DNA of 64,000 nt, from NCBI RefSeq assembly GCF_012641515.1, contig NZ_JABAHY010000011.1, positions 22,598-86,597 on the forward strand, written 5' to 3'. Below, one piece after another: positions 1 to 9,335 of the stretch. The position numbers and the translations under genes were made by a program. The stretch's first letter is position 1. Each line of letters starts with the position of its first letter. The notes beneath the pieces were generated by a model that made no database searches, was not told the origin of the DNA, and was given only the letters and a program-made list of their open reading frames with translations. The stretch comes from Nesterenkonia sedimenti. Lineage in GTDB: Bacteria; Actinomycetota; Actinomycetes; Actinomycetales; Micrococcaceae.

Positions 1-145
1 GGAGAATGCAGTGGGCGCGGGGGATTCGGTGTTGCCAGGGAGGAACTCTGTTCGGGCATACGCATCAGTCTAATAGTGGTCTCACATAATGAGATGCACC
101 TGCGAATCTGTGGAGGTCGTCACAGTTCAGTGGTTCCCTGGATAT
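1..145. other. Leader region upstream of leuC
   Basis: This stretch before leuC holds no supported gene. A GGAGG lies at about 110-114, but it is some 30 nt from the chosen leuC start, so it does not act as a ribosome-binding site there. The upstream regulator that often precedes leuC in actinobacteria is outside the window. Confidence 0.4.
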
Positions 146-1597
146 ATGGCAGAAACAACCGGAGAGAAGCCGCTGACCCTGGCGGAGAAAGTCTGGCGTG
201 ACCATGTAGTGGTCCGTGGTGAGGATAAGGATGGTCAGCGTTCGCCTGACCTGCTCTACATCGACCTGCACCTAGTCCACGAGGTCACCAGCCCGCAGGC
301 TTTCGAAGGGCTGCGCCTTGCCGGCCGGCCGGTCCGGCGCCCGGATCTGACCATGGCCACCGAGGACCACAACACCCCGACCCTGGAGATCGATAAGCCG
401 ATCGCTGATCCGATCAGCGCTAAACAGGTCGATACCCTGCGGGCCAACTGTGAGGAATTCGGCATCCGGCTGCACTCCCTGGGAGATGCCAACCAGGGGA
501 TCGTCCACGTCGTCGGGCCTCAGCTGGGCCTGACCCAGCCCGGGATGACTGTGGTCTGTGGTGACTCCCATACCTCCACCCATGGGGCTTTCGGCTCCCT
601 GGCCATGGGTATCGGCACCTCCGAGGTCGAACATGTGCTGGCGACCCAGACCCTGTCGCTGAAACCGTTCAAGACCATGGCGATCACCGTCAACGGGAGT
701 CTGAAGCCCGGGGTGTCATCGAAGGACATCATCCTGGCGGTCATCGCCAAGATCGGCACCGGCGGCGGCCAGGGCTATGTGCTGGAATACCGCGGCAGCG
801 CCATTGAGCAGCTGTCGATGGAAGCCCGGATGACCATCTGCAATATGAGCATCGAAGCCGGAGCCCGTGCCGGAATGGTCGCCCCCGATGAGACCACCTT
901 CGAATACGTCAAAGACCGGCCCCATGCACCCCAGGGTGAGGACTGGGATGCCGCCGTTGAGTACTGGAGGTCCCTGCGCACCGATGAGGGCGCAGAATTC
1001 GATGCCGAGGTCATCATCGACGCCGATGAGCTTGAACCCTTCGTCACCTGGGGAACCAACCCCGGCCAGGGGGTCAGCCTCAACGAATCCGTACCGGATC
1101 CCACCAGCTTCCACGACCCGGTCGACCGCGAATCAGCAGAACGGGCCCTGCAGTACATGGACCTGCAGCCTGGGACCCCGATGAAGGATATCCGGGTCGA
1201 TACCGTCTTTTTGGGCTCCTGCACCAACGCCCGGCTTGAAGACCTGCGCAAAGCCGCTGAGGTCATCAAAGGACGGGAAAAAGACCCCGATGTGCGCATG
1301 ATCGTCGTACCCGGCTCAGCGAAGGTCCGCCTGGAGGCAGAGGCCGAAGGCATCGACCAGATCTTCAAAGACTTCGGGGCCGAATGGCGCTTCGCCGGCT
1401 GCTCGATGTGCCTGGGCATGAACCCCGACCAACTGGCCGAGGGCGAACGCTGCGCCTCCACCTCCAACCGCAACTTCGAAGGCCGTCAGGGCAAAGGCGG
1501 ACGCACCCACCTGGTCTCCCCAGTGGTCGCTGCAGCCACCGCCATCCGCGGAACTCTCTCCGCGCCCTCAGACGTCCTGCAGCCAACCCCCGCCTAG
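146..1597 (+). CDS. leuC: 3-isopropylmalate dehydratase large subunit
   Basis: Large subunit of isopropylmalate isomerase, which converts 2- to 3-isopropylmalate in leucine biosynthesis in the cytoplasm. It is 483 residues long. The three cysteines that bind the 4Fe-4S cluster are visible in GSCTNAR (Cys about 359) and CSMCLG (about 419 and 422), and the substrate loop with [12 protein letters not shown] is intact. I chose the ATG at 146 because [17 protein letters not shown] matches the usual family start. An in-frame ATG at 89 would add 19 atypical residues. leuD follows after 10 nt, so the two subunits are almost certainly co-transcribed. Confidence 0.97.
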   Translation: MAETTGEKPLTLAEKVWRDHVVVRGEDKDGQRSPDLLYIDLHLVHEVTSPQAFEGLRLAGRPVRRPDLTMATEDHNTPTLEIDKPIADPISAKQVDTLRANCEEFGIRLHSLGDANQGIVHVVGPQLGLTQPGMTVVCGDSHTSTHGAFGSLAMGIGTSEVEHVLATQTLSLKPFKTMAITVNGSLKPGVSSKDIILAVIAKIGTGGGQGYVLEYRGSAIEQLSMEARMTICNMSIEAGARAGMVAPDETTFEYVKDRPHAPQGEDWDAAVEYWRSLRTDEGAEFDAEVIIDADELEPFVTWGTNPGQGVSLNESVPDPTSFHDPVDRESAERALQYMDLQPGTPMKDIRVDTVFLGSCTNARLEDLRKAAEVIKGREKDPDVRMIVVPGSAKVRLEAEAEGIDQIFKDFGAEWRFAGCSMCLGMNPDQLAEGERCASTSNRNFEGRQGKGGRTHLVSPVVAAATAIRGTLSAPSDVLQPTPA

Positions 1598-1607
1598 GAG
1601 AGACCCC

Positions 1608-2207
1608 ATGGAACCGATCACCACCCATACCGGCATCGGGGTGCCGCTGAAACAGTCCAATGTGGACACCGACCAGATCATCCCCGCCGTCTTCCTCAAA
1701 CGCATCACCAAAACAGGGTTCGACGACGCCCTGTTCTACGCCTGGCGCAAAAACGAAGACTTCGTGCTGAACCAAGAGCCCTATAAAAACGGCTCTGTGC
1801 TGGTAGCAGGACCCGACTTCGGCACCGGCTCCTCCCGCGAACACGCCGTCTGGGCCCTGCGCGACTACGGCTTCCGAGTAGTGATCTCATCCCGGTTCGC
1901 CGATATCTTCTACGGCAACTCCGCCAAACAGGGTCTGCTAGCAGCTAAAGTCGCCCAACCCGATGTCGAACTGATCTGGAAAGAACTCGAGAACAACCCC
2001 GGATCAGAAATTACCGTCGACCTGGAATCCTGCACCATCCGCTGCGGCTCCGTCGACACCACCTTCGAAGTCGACAACTACACCCGCTGGCGCCTGATGG
2101 AAGGCCTCGACGACATCTCCCTGACCCTACGTCAGCAAGAACACATCACCACCTACGAAGCCACCCGACCCAGCTTCAAACCCACCACACTGCCGGCCAA
2201 AACCTGA
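1608..2207 (+). CDS. leuD: 3-isopropylmalate dehydratase small subunit
   Basis: Small swivel-domain subunit that pairs with LeuC to form the leucine-pathway isomerase. It has 199 residues, the usual size. The N-terminal VDTDQIIPA segment and the [13 protein letters not shown] substrate-binding loop are intact. A TAGGAGAG ribosome-binding site, overlapping the leuC stop codon, precedes the ATG. It ends the leucine unit; the next gene, murA, seems to have its own promoter. Confidence 0.97.
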   Translation: MEPITTHTGIGVPLKQSNVDTDQIIPAVFLKRITKTGFDDALFYAWRKNEDFVLNQEPYKNGSVLVAGPDFGTGSSREHAVWALRDYGFRVVISSRFADIFYGNSAKQGLLAAKVAQPDVELIWKELENNPGSEITVDLESCTIRCGSVDTTFEVDNYTRWRLMEGLDDISLTLRQQEHITTYEATRPSFKPTTLPAKT

Positions 2208-2281
2208 CGACATACTGAACTGTCACCGAATCGTTGCCGGTTGGCAGCTCAGATTCGCAGAGTATGCTCTTCTGCGTTGGG

Positions 2282-2287
2282 TACAGT
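2282..2287 (+). promoter_or_regulatory. Putative -10 element for murA
   Basis: TACAGT lies about 55 nt upstream of the murA start chosen at 2342, in the 134-bp gap after leuD. Transcription would start near 2294 and give a short leader containing GAAGAAGGGA as ribosome-binding site. No convincing -35 hexamer is visible. Confidence 0.35.
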
Positions 2288-2341
2288 GGCATGGCCACAT
2301 TCCCACATGTGCCAATGCAGAAGAAGGGATCACCGACACAT

Positions 2342-3664
2342 ATGGCAAAGCTGCTCACCATTCAGGGCGGGAAACCGCTGCAGGGCGAAGTGCATGTCCG
2401 CGGCGCTAAAAACCTGGTGCCCAAAGCGATGGTCGCCTCCCTGCTGGGCAGCGAACCCTCGGAACTGCGCAATGTCCCGGAGATCAAAGACGTCGAGATC
2501 GTCACCAATCTCCTGACCACCCACGGTGTGAAGGTCGAACGCGATATCCAGGGCGGGACAATGACCCTGGACCCGCGGGAGACCTACTCCGCAGAACACT
2601 CCGAGATCGACGCCTACGCCGGCGACTCCCGGATTCCGATCCTGTTCTGCGGTCCACTGATGCATAAGAACGGCGAGGCCTTCATCCCCGATCTCGGCGG
2701 CTGCCGGATCGGTGACCGGCCCATCGACTACCACCTCGAGGTGCTGCGGAACTTCGGCGCCGTCGTCGATAAGCAGCCCAATGGGATCCACATCTCCGCC
2801 CCCAAGGGACTGCGCGGAGCCAAACTGGAACTGCCCTACCCCTCGGTGGGTGCCACCGAGCAGGTGCTGCTGACCGCCGTGCTGGCCGAGGGCATCACCG
2901 AGCTGAAGAACGCTGCGGTGGAACCCGAGATCCACGATCTCATCGCGATCCTGCAGCAGATGGGCGCGATCATCACCGTCTACACCGACCGCTCCATCCG
3001 GATCGAAGGTGTCTCCCGGCTCTCCGGGTATAAGCACCGGGCCATCCCAGACCGCAATGAGTCGGCCTCCTGGGCCTCGGCGGCCCTGGTCACCAAGGGC
3101 GATATCTACGTCCGCGGTGCCGCCCAGCGCGATCTCACCGCCTTCCTGAACATCTACCGCAAGATCGGCGGCGAGTTCGAGGTCGACGACGACGGCATGC
3201 GCTTCTGGCACGCTGGCGCACCCCTGAAGCCCCTGGTGCTGGAAACCGATGTGCACCCCGGGTTCATGACCGACTGGCAGCAGCCGATGGTGGTTGCCCT
3301 GACCCAGGCCGAGGGTGTCTCAATCGTTCACGAGACCGTCTACGAGAACCGCTTCGGCTTCACCCAGGCCCTGGCTCGGATGGGTGCCGGTATCCAGCTG
3401 CACCGCGAATGCCTGGGCTCCAACCCCTGCCGGTTCGGCCAGCGCAACTTCCTGCACTCGGCAGTGATCTCCGGGCCCTCCGAACTCAAGGGTGCCGATA
3501 TCGACATCCCCGACCTCCGCGGAGGCTTCTCCCACCTCATCGCCGCCCTGGCGGCCAAGGGAACCTCCACGGTGACCGGTATTGAGATCATCTCCCGCGG
3601 CTACGAGGACTTCATCAACAAGATCGTGGGCCTCGGAGCTGATATCAGCATTTCCGAACGCTGA
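2342..3664 (+). CDS. murA: UDP-N-acetylglucosamine 1-carboxyvinyltransferase
   Basis: Transfers enolpyruvate from PEP to UDP-GlcNAc, the first committed step of peptidoglycan synthesis. It has 440 residues from the ATG at 2342 (MAKLLTIQGGKPLQGEV), which matches the family start; upstream in-frame ATGs at 2234 and 2291 would add residues not seen in the family. The flexible active-site loop reads LGGCRIGDRPIDYH, so it keeps the catalytic cysteine that fosfomycin alkylates. Mycobacterial MurA has Asp at this position. It heads an envelope/lipid block with plsC, gpsA and ddl. Confidence 0.96.
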   Translation: MAKLLTIQGGKPLQGEVHVRGAKNLVPKAMVASLLGSEPSELRNVPEIKDVEIVTNLLTTHGVKVERDIQGGTMTLDPRETYSAEHSEIDAYAGDSRIPILFCGPLMHKNGEAFIPDLGGCRIGDRPIDYHLEVLRNFGAVVDKQPNGIHISAPKGLRGAKLELPYPSVGATEQVLLTAVLAEGITELKNAAVEPEIHDLIAILQQMGAIITVYTDRSIRIEGVSRLSGYKHRAIPDRNESASWASAALVTKGDIYVRGAAQRDLTAFLNIYRKIGGEFEVDDDGMRFWHAGAPLKPLVLETDVHPGFMTDWQQPMVVALTQAEGVSIVHETVYENRFGFTQALARMGAGIQLHRECLGSNPCRFGQRNFLHSAVISGPSELKGADIDIPDLRGGFSHLIAALAAKGTSTVTGIEIISRGYEDFINKIVGLGADISISER

Positions 3665-3677
3665 AACATTCTGCCGG

Positions 3678-3683
3678 TAGGGT
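3678..3683 (+). promoter_or_regulatory. -10 element for leaderless plsC
   Basis: TAGGGT ends 8 nt before the plsC ATG at 3692, so the transcript would start at or next to the start codon. No ribosome-binding site is seen. Confidence 0.45.
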
Positions 3684-3691
3684 TTTGAGAC

Positions 3692-4468
3692 ATGCTTAGA
3701 CGACGCCGCCAACTCCGCTGGCACTTCACCGCCGGGATCGTCCGTCCCGCTATGAATCTGATCCTCGGCAAGCGGTGGCAGGGGGCCGAGAACCTCCCGG
3801 CCGGCGGCTTCATTGCAGTGGCCAACCACATCAGCGAACTTGACCCCCTGGCAGTGGGCCACGCAGTCTACTCCGCCGGTTACACCCCGCATTTTCTGGC
3901 CAAGGAATCCCTGTTCCGGGTCCCGGGCCTGGGAGCGGTATGTCGCGGGCTCAAGCAGATCCCGGTGGCCCGGGACGACCGACAGGCGGCGAACCACTCC
4001 CTGGAGGTCGCCCGGGAGGCACTCAGCGAGGATGGGGCGATTCTCATCTACCCCGAGGGGACACTGACCCGGGACCCCGATGGCTGGCCAATGCGGTGCA
4101 AATCCGGTGCCGCCCGGCTGGCGCTGACCACCGGAGTCCCGCTGGTACCGATCACTCACTGGGGTGTCCAGGACGTGCTGCCCTCCTACTCCAAAGTGCC
4201 CCGGCTGCTGCCACGCCGGAAGTACACCCTTTCGGTGGGCAAGGCCATCGATCTCGAAGATCTCCGAAAGAAGCCGCTGACTCGCACCGTGCTGGCTGAG
4301 GCCACCCAGCGGGTGGAACAGGCACTGACCGACGGGGTGGCCGCACTGCGCGGTGAGACCCCGCCGGAGGACATCTGGGACCGCGGGCTGAACCAGCGGG
4401 TGCCACGTGACCAGCTCAAAGAGCGAGCCCGCCAGCAGGAGCGAGAAGAGGAAGAGGGGCGCGAATGA
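3692..4468 (+). CDS. plsC: 1-acyl-sn-glycerol-3-phosphate acyltransferase family protein
   Basis: Membrane-associated acyltransferase that makes phosphatidic acid from lysophosphatidic acid. It has 258 residues. The HX4D catalytic motif (NHISELD, about residue 46) and the YPEGTLTRD substrate motif are present. The C-terminus is highly charged and rich in Glu and Arg. It overlaps gpsA by 4 nt (ATGA), and gpsA supplies the glycerol-3-phosphate backbone, so the two steps are coupled. There is no ribosome-binding site; a -10 hexamer close upstream suggests leaderless translation. Confidence 0.92.
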   Translation: MLRRRRQLRWHFTAGIVRPAMNLILGKRWQGAENLPAGGFIAVANHISELDPLAVGHAVYSAGYTPHFLAKESLFRVPGLGAVCRGLKQIPVARDDRQAANHSLEVAREALSEDGAILIYPEGTLTRDPDGWPMRCKSGAARLALTTGVPLVPITHWGVQDVLPSYSKVPRLLPRRKYTLSVGKAIDLEDLRKKPLTRTVLAEATQRVEQALTDGVAALRGETPPEDIWDRGLNQRVPRDQLKERARQQEREEEEGRE

Positions 4469-5484
4469 CCCGGATCGCTGTTCTGGGAGCAGGTTCCTGG
4501 GGCTCCACCTTCGCCAAAGTACTCGCCGATGCCGTCCACGACGGCCCACCCACTGAGATCGTCATGTGGGCCCGGCGCAGCGAGGTGGCTGAGGAGATCA
4601 CCCGCGAACACACCAACAGCAGCTATCTCGGTGAGATCCCGCTACCAGAATCCATCACCGCCACTGATGACATCACCACGGCGGTCACCGATGCCGAACT
4701 GATCGCCCTGGCCCTGCCGGCACAGCACCTCAGGGGCTATCTGGCCGAGGTCAAAGCGGCACTGGCCCCAGGCGCCGTCGTCGTCTCTCTGATCAAAGGA
4801 CTGGAGCGGGGGACCGGTAAACGGATGTCCGAGGTGATCGCCGAGGAGCTTGAGCTGCCCGAGCAGCAGATCGCCGTAGTCTCCGGGCCGAACCTCGCCA
4901 TGGAGATTGCCCGCGGGGAGCCGACAGCATCTGTGGTCGCCTGCCGGGATGAGGCCGCGGCTGAGCATGTTGCCGCGCTGTGCTCGGGGGCCTACTTCCG
5001 GCCGTATACCAATACCGATGTCACCGGTGTGGAGATCGCCGGGATCGTGAAGAACATCATCGCCCTGGCCGTGGGCATCTGTGACGGCCAGGAACTGGGG
5101 GATAACTCCAAGGCCAGTGTCATCACCCGTGGGCTGGCCGAGGCCACCCGGCTGGCCACCGTTCTGGGCGGCCGGCTGGAGACCTTCTCCGGGCTCTCCG
5201 GACTGGGAGACCTCGTGGCCACCTGCGCCTCCCCGCTCTCGCGGAACCGAACCGCCGGCCGGCTGCTGGGCCAGGGGCTCAGCGCCGAAGAGGTCACCAC
5301 TGAGCTGACCCAGACCGCCGAAGGGATGAAATCTGCCCGGGCCGTGCTCGAGCTGGCTCAGGCGCATGAGGTCGAAATGCCGATCTGCCAGGCGGTTGTG
5401 GCCGTACTGGAGGGCAAACTGTCGGTGGAGAACATCGCATCGCTGCTGCTGGCCCGGGAGCTGAAGAAGGAGGTTGCGCCGTGA
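4465..5484 (+). CDS. gpsA: Glycerol-3-phosphate dehydrogenase [NAD(P)+]
   Basis: Reduces dihydroxyacetone phosphate to sn-glycerol-3-phosphate for phospholipid synthesis. It has 339 residues. The N-terminal Rossmann motif GAGSWGSTFAKVLAD is intact, followed by the VVSLIKGLERGTGKRMSE region, and the catalytic Lys segment IAGIVKNIIALAVG typical of the family. It overlaps plsC by 4 nt at its start and ddl by 4 nt at its end, so the three genes are translationally coupled. Confidence 0.97.
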   Translation: MTRIAVLGAGSWGSTFAKVLADAVHDGPPTEIVMWARRSEVAEEITREHTNSSYLGEIPLPESITATDDITTAVTDAELIALALPAQHLRGYLAEVKAALAPGAVVVSLIKGLERGTGKRMSEVIAEELELPEQQIAVVSGPNLAMEIARGEPTASVVACRDEAAAEHVAALCSGAYFRPYTNTDVTGVEIAGIVKNIIALAVGICDGQELGDNSKASVITRGLAEATRLATVLGGRLETFSGLSGLGDLVATCASPLSRNRTAGRLLGQGLSAEEVTTELTQTAEGMKSARAVLELAQAHEVEMPICQAVVAVLEGKLSVENIASLLLARELKKEVAP

Positions 5485-6614
5485 CAACAACACCACGCAT
5501 CCTGGTGCTCTACGGAGGCCAGTCCTCGGAGCATTCGGTCAGCTGCGTCACCGCAGCCGGGGTGCTCGGAGCAATCGACACCAACCGGTTCGAGGTGGTC
5601 GAGGTCGGCATCACCGCAACCGGTCAGTGGACCCGGCCGGTGATCGACCCCCGCAGCTACAGCTTCTCCGGTGATCAGCTGCCGCGGGTGGAGCCCACTG
5701 AGTCCACGGTCGCCCTGCACAGTGGGGCATCCGGCAGCTCTGAGCGCAGCGCTGAGCTGATTGAGATCCACCCCGATGGAACCACCACCTCCCTGGGTGG
5801 GGTCGACGTCGTGCTTCCCCTTCTGCATGGGCCCCATGGTGAGGACGGGACCCTTCAGGGGCTCCTGGAGCTGGCCGGTCTGCCCTATGTGGGCGCTGGT
5901 GTGCTGGCCTCAGCGGTGGGGATGGATAAGCACTTCATGAAACTGGCCTTCCAGGCCGCCGGGTTGAAGGTGGGCCCCTGGGAGACCATCACCGCACGTC
6001 AGTGGGCCCAGGATCCGGAGGCCGCCCTGGAACGGGTGAAACGGCTGAGCCTTCCGGTTTTCGTCAAACCCGCCCGTGCCGGCTCCTCGGTGGGAATCAC
6101 TAGGGTCGATGACTTCGCGCAGTTGGACCAGGCGCTGGAGACTGCTCGCAAACACGATCTCAAGGTCGTGGTCGAGGAGGGCATCGACGGCCGCGAGATC
6201 GAATGCGGTGTGTTGGGCAGCCGAGGTGGACAGCCGGCCAGGGCCTCCCTGCTGGGTGAGATTGTGGTCCACGATGGTGCTGAATCCCACCAGTTCTACG
6301 ATTTCACCGCCAAATACACCGACGACGCCGCAGCGGACCTCTCCTGCCCCGCGGATCTGCCCGCGGAGATCACTGAGGAGATCCGACGTCAGGCGATCAT
6401 CGCCTTCGATGCACTCGATGGTGAGGGGATTTCCCGGGCGGATTTCTTCTACACCCGCGATGGCGAAGTTGTGATCAACGAGGTCAACACGATGCCCGGA
6501 TTCACTCCGATCAGTATGTATCCGCAGATGTGGCGGGCCAGCGGGATCGAATACCGGGAGCTGATCACTGAGCTGATCGAATTGGCACTCGATCGCCCCG
6601 TCGGCCTCCGCTGA
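5481..6614 (+). CDS. ddl: D-alanine--D-alanine ligase
   Basis: ATP-grasp enzyme that joins two D-alanines for the peptidoglycan stem peptide. It has 377 residues, starting with GTG inside a GTGA overlap with gpsA. Visible features are the N-terminal LYGGQSSEHSVSC motif, the central VFVKPARAGSSVGI ATP-grasp loop, and the C-terminal metal-binding segment INEVNTMPGFT. It closes the envelope block. The gene often found next in related genomes (thiL) is absent; the following gap holds a transposase remnant. Confidence 0.97.
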   Translation: MTTTPRILVLYGGQSSEHSVSCVTAAGVLGAIDTNRFEVVEVGITATGQWTRPVIDPRSYSFSGDQLPRVEPTESTVALHSGASGSSERSAELIEIHPDGTTTSLGGVDVVLPLLHGPHGEDGTLQGLLELAGLPYVGAGVLASAVGMDKHFMKLAFQAAGLKVGPWETITARQWAQDPEAALERVKRLSLPVFVKPARAGSSVGITRVDDFAQLDQALETARKHDLKVVVEEGIDGREIECGVLGSRGGQPARASLLGEIVVHDGAESHQFYDFTAKYTDDAAADLSCPADLPAEITEEIRRQAIIAFDALDGEGISRADFFYTRDGEVVINEVNTMPGFTPISMYPQMWRASGIEYRELITELIELALDRPVGLR

Positions 6615-6813
6615 TTCAGAACTACGGCCCCATCCTTTGGGCTAACTCTGCGACTTCCTTCTGGTGGAGGTGTAGAACCGGCTCATTCGCCTCTGACAAC
6701 GGGGCGGAGAAGGGCAATAGGCGGTACCCACCTGTTGGAAGCAGCTCCACAAGTGATCCTCCTGCGCCAGGGCTTCCCACTTCTTGCTGAGGGTCTCCTA
6801 GGGACTGAGCGAT
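6615..6813. other. Non-coding gap with possible decayed reading frame
   Basis: About 200 nt with no supported gene. A minus-strand frame over 6622-6927 reads plausibly near its end (SLVELLPTGGYRLLPFSAPL), but it overlaps the IS110 fragment antisense and has no good start. It may be the tail of a lost gene and is not called. Confidence 0.3.
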
Positions 6814-6978
6814 ATGCAGTTCCACGAACCCACCATCGCCTATGTCGCTCGACGCACAGCTGAAGGCAAGTCCAAACGCGACATCATCCGGTGTCTCAAA
6901 CGCTATGTCATCCGCGAGGTCTATCACCTGATCAAGGCACGACCTCCTGCCGCGGAGCCGGCCTCAGCGACTACTTGA
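6814..6978 (+). pseudogene. C-terminal fragment of an IS110-family transposase
   Basis: A 54-codon frame contains IAYVARRTAEGKSKRDI followed by IRCLKRYVIREVYHLI. This is the conserved C-terminal tail of IS110-type (DEDD) transposases, which normally have around 350-400 residues. The N-terminal catalytic part is missing and no inverted repeats are recognisable, so this is a dead remnant. It sits where the conserved envelope block breaks off after ddl, which suggests an old insertion/deletion event. Confidence 0.7.
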
Positions 6979-7150
6979 CAACTATAGGAGCGTCTGTCAC
7001 CTGTTCCTGCATCAGCCCCGTGTCACTGCAGAAGAGGATGGTGCGCCAGTTTTCTATGTTCGACGTCGCATGCGGGGAGATCGCGCCAAGTTCGTTCTGA
7101 GGTATGAATAATCAGGCTGTGGATCCTACTGCGGACCAAAGAGTCTTCGG
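6979..7150. other. Gap between IS110 remnant and the DUF3039 gene
   Basis: About 170 nt with no gene that I can support. A 69-codon plus-strand frame spans 6891-7100 in another frame but has no recognisable motif and overlaps the transposase tail. Confidence 0.3.
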
Positions 7151-7156
7151 TAGAAT
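7151..7156 (+). promoter_or_regulatory. -10 element for leaderless DUF3039 gene
   Basis: TAGAAT ends 6 nt before the ATG at 7163. No ribosome-binding site is present, so a leaderless transcript is the simplest reading. Confidence 0.55.
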
Positions 7157-7162
7157 AGCCCT

Positions 7163-7513
7163 ATGACCCCCACAGCCGAGAACCTCTTCCGGATGCACAC
7201 CGCTGATCCCAGCAGCGAGCCGTCCCCCGGCGGTGCCGCCACGATCGAGCGTGAGCACACCCCGCAGATCTCCGAGCCCGGCGACCATGAGCGCTTCTCG
7301 CACTACGTGAAGCGGGACAAGATCATGGAATCCGCCCTGGAGGGCAATGCTGTGGTCGCCCTATGCGGCAAGGTCTGGGTTCCCTCCCGCGACCCCGAAA
7401 AGTTCCCGATCTGCCCTGAGTGCAAGGAGATCTACGAGGAGCTCAAGGGCGGCGGAGACGACGACAGTTCGGGCAAGGGCCGCCGAGGCTTCTTCGGTTT
7501 CGGTAAGAACTGA
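7163..7513 (+). CDS. DUF3039 family protein
   Basis: Small 116-residue protein of a family restricted to Actinobacteria with unknown function. The central block HYVKRDKIMESALEGNAVVALCGKVW and the CPEC pair (from ICPECKEIYEEL), together with the earlier Cys in ALCGK, look like a small zinc-binding fold; this is inference. The tail is Gly/Asp-rich and ends in RRGFFGFGKN. It lies 15 nt upstream of an SF2 helicase gene, a pairing known in related genomes, so the two may work together on nucleic acid. It probably has a leaderless start. Confidence 0.8.
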   Translation: MTPTAENLFRMHTADPSSEPSPGGAATIEREHTPQISEPGDHERFSHYVKRDKIMESALEGNAVVALCGKVWVPSRDPEKFPICPECKEIYEELKGGGDDDSSGKGRRGFFGFGKN

Positions 7514-7528
7514 ACCGCCAGCTCCTGA

Positions 7529-9310
7529 GTGACTGAACCTACTCTTTTCGACGTCGGGACCGACGTCGGTTCTCAGCTTCCGCCGGCTTACCCCCACCGC
7601 GCACCCCGCGGTACTGCCGGTACCCTGCGCCAATGGCAGCAGGAGGCCCTGGATCTCTATATCCAGAAGAAGCCTCGGGACTTCCTGACGGTCGCGACCC
7701 CCGGTGCGGGTAAGACCACCTTCGCTCTGCGTGTGGCCAAACTGCTGGTCGAATCCGGGGAGATCAACCGGATCTATGTTGTTGCCCCGACTGAGCATCT
7801 GAAACGCCAGTGGGCCGATGCTGCCGCGAGGGTGGGGCTGGCCATCGACCCCAATTTCAAGAACTCCGACGGTCGGCACGGTTCACAGTTCATTGGGGTC
7901 GCGGTCACCTATGCCCAGGTGGCCAATAAACCGGCCCTGCACCGCAACAAGACCGAGGCCGGTCGGACCCTGGTGATCTTCGATGAGATCCACCACGCCG
8001 GTGACTCCCTGAGCTGGGGCGATGGTGTGCGCGAGGCCTTCGATCCGGCGGTGCGGCGCCTGGCGCTGACCGGCACCCCGTTCCGCTCGGATACCTCACC
8101 GATCCCGTTCGTCGAATACGCCGAGGACAATGACGGTGTCCCGCGGTCGAAGGCTGACTATTCCTATGGCTACGGTCCGGCGCTGAAGGACAGTGTGGTC
8201 AGGCCCGTGGTGTTTATGGCCTATTCGGGCAATATGCGCTGGCGCACCGCCTCCGGTGAGGAGATGGAGGCCCAGTTGGGTGGGGCAGCCACTAAGGACA
8301 TCACTCAGCATGCCTGGCGCACAGCGCTGAACCCCGAGGGAGAGTGGATCCCCGCGGTGCTGCGAGCAGCCCACCAGCGGCTGATGAAGGTCCGCGACAA
8401 GATTGAGGATGCCGGTGGTCTGGTCATCGCCACCGACCACGAGGCAGCCCGGGCCTATGCGGCCCAGCTGGATGCACTCACCGGGCAGAAGACCACTGTT
8501 GTCCTCTCCGATGACAAAGAGGCCTCGAATAAGATCGAGGAGTTCAGCGAGGACGGCTCCCGGTACTGGATGGTGGCCGTGCGTATGGTCTCCGAGGGTG
8601 TCGACGTTCCCCGGCTGTGTGTGGGTGTCTATGCCACCTCCACCTCGACCCCGCTGTTCTTCGCCCAGGCAGTGGGGCGCTTTGTGCGTCTGCGGAAGAA
8701 GGCCGAGGTGGCCAGTGTCTTCCTGCCCTCAGTTCCGGTGCTGACGGATCTGGCCAATGCCATGGAGGCCGAACGCGATCACGCCCTGGCCAAACCCGAG
8801 GGCAGCGTGGATGTGGATGAGATCCCCGAGCAGGCCGAGCTCGATGCCGCCGAGCAGGAGGACCGTGCCTCAGAGGAGCTGACCCGTGGGGAGTTCGCCG
8901 CCCTGGGATCGAATGCTTCCTTCGACCGGGTACTCTTCGACGGCGATGAGTTCGGCATCGGCGGTGAGATTGGCTCCGAGAATGAGATGGGATTCTTGGG
9001 CATTCCCGGGCTGCTGGAGCCTGATCAGGTCTCCGAGCTGCTGCGCAAACAGCAGGCTGAACAGCTCAAACGCCGCCCCCAGCAGTCCCAGGCCAGCCAG
9101 GCCGACGTCGTCGACCATCGCCAGCTGAAGACCCTGCGCAATAAGCTCAATAAATCGGTCTCTGCCTATGCAGCGAAGACCGGTATGCATCAGGGGAGTA
9201 TCCATACCAAGCTCCGTGAGAAATGCGGCGGCCCCCCGGTGGGGCAGGCCACCCAGGCTCAGTTGGAAGCACGCCTGCGCCAAGTCCAGCTCTGGTTCAC
9301 CCGCGTCTGA
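7529..9310 (+). CDS. DEAD/DEAH-box (SF2) helicase
   Basis: 593-residue superfamily 2 helicase that starts with GTG. Walker A is TPGAGKTTFALR (about residues 55-66), the DExH box is DEIHHAGD, motif III-like is LALTGTPFRSD, and motif VI is QAVGRFVRLR. After the second RecA domain there is an acidic Glu/Asp-rich linker and a C-terminal region of about 100 residues rich in Gln and Lys. It resembles the XPB/RAD25-like helicases paired with DUF3039 proteins in Actinobacteria. The substrate is unknown; a repair or RNA role is inference. Confidence 0.88.
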   Translation: MTEPTLFDVGTDVGSQLPPAYPHRAPRGTAGTLRQWQQEALDLYIQKKPRDFLTVATPGAGKTTFALRVAKLLVESGEINRIYVVAPTEHLKRQWADAAARVGLAIDPNFKNSDGRHGSQFIGVAVTYAQVANKPALHRNKTEAGRTLVIFDEIHHAGDSLSWGDGVREAFDPAVRRLALTGTPFRSDTSPIPFVEYAEDNDGVPRSKADYSYGYGPALKDSVVRPVVFMAYSGNMRWRTASGEEMEAQLGGAATKDITQHAWRTALNPEGEWIPAVLRAAHQRLMKVRDKIEDAGGLVIATDHEAARAYAAQLDALTGQKTTVVLSDDKEASNKIEEFSEDGSRYWMVAVRMVSEGVDVPRLCVGVYATSTSTPLFFAQAVGRFVRLRKKAEVASVFLPSVPVLTDLANAMEAERDHALAKPEGSVDVDEIPEQAELDAAEQEDRASEELTRGEFAALGSNASFDRVLFDGDEFGIGGEIGSENEMGFLGIPGLLEPDQVSELLRKQQAEQLKRRPQQSQASQADVVDHRQLKTLRNKLNKSVSAYAAKTGMHQGSIHTKLREKCGGPPVGQATQAQLEARLRQVQLWFTRV

Positions 9311-9323
9311 GTCCTGGCGAACC

Positions 9324-9329
9324 TAAGCT
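9324..9329 (+). promoter_or_regulatory. -10 element for leaderless GNAT gene
   Basis: TAAGCT ends 6 nt before the ATG at 9336, with no ribosome-binding site between. Confidence 0.45.
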
Positions 9330-9335
9330 AGTCGC

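Noticed and set aside
6622..6927. Minus-strand frame near the IS110 remnant
   Set aside because: The C-terminal part reads plausibly, but it overlaps the transposase fragment antisense, has no good start and matches no family I know.
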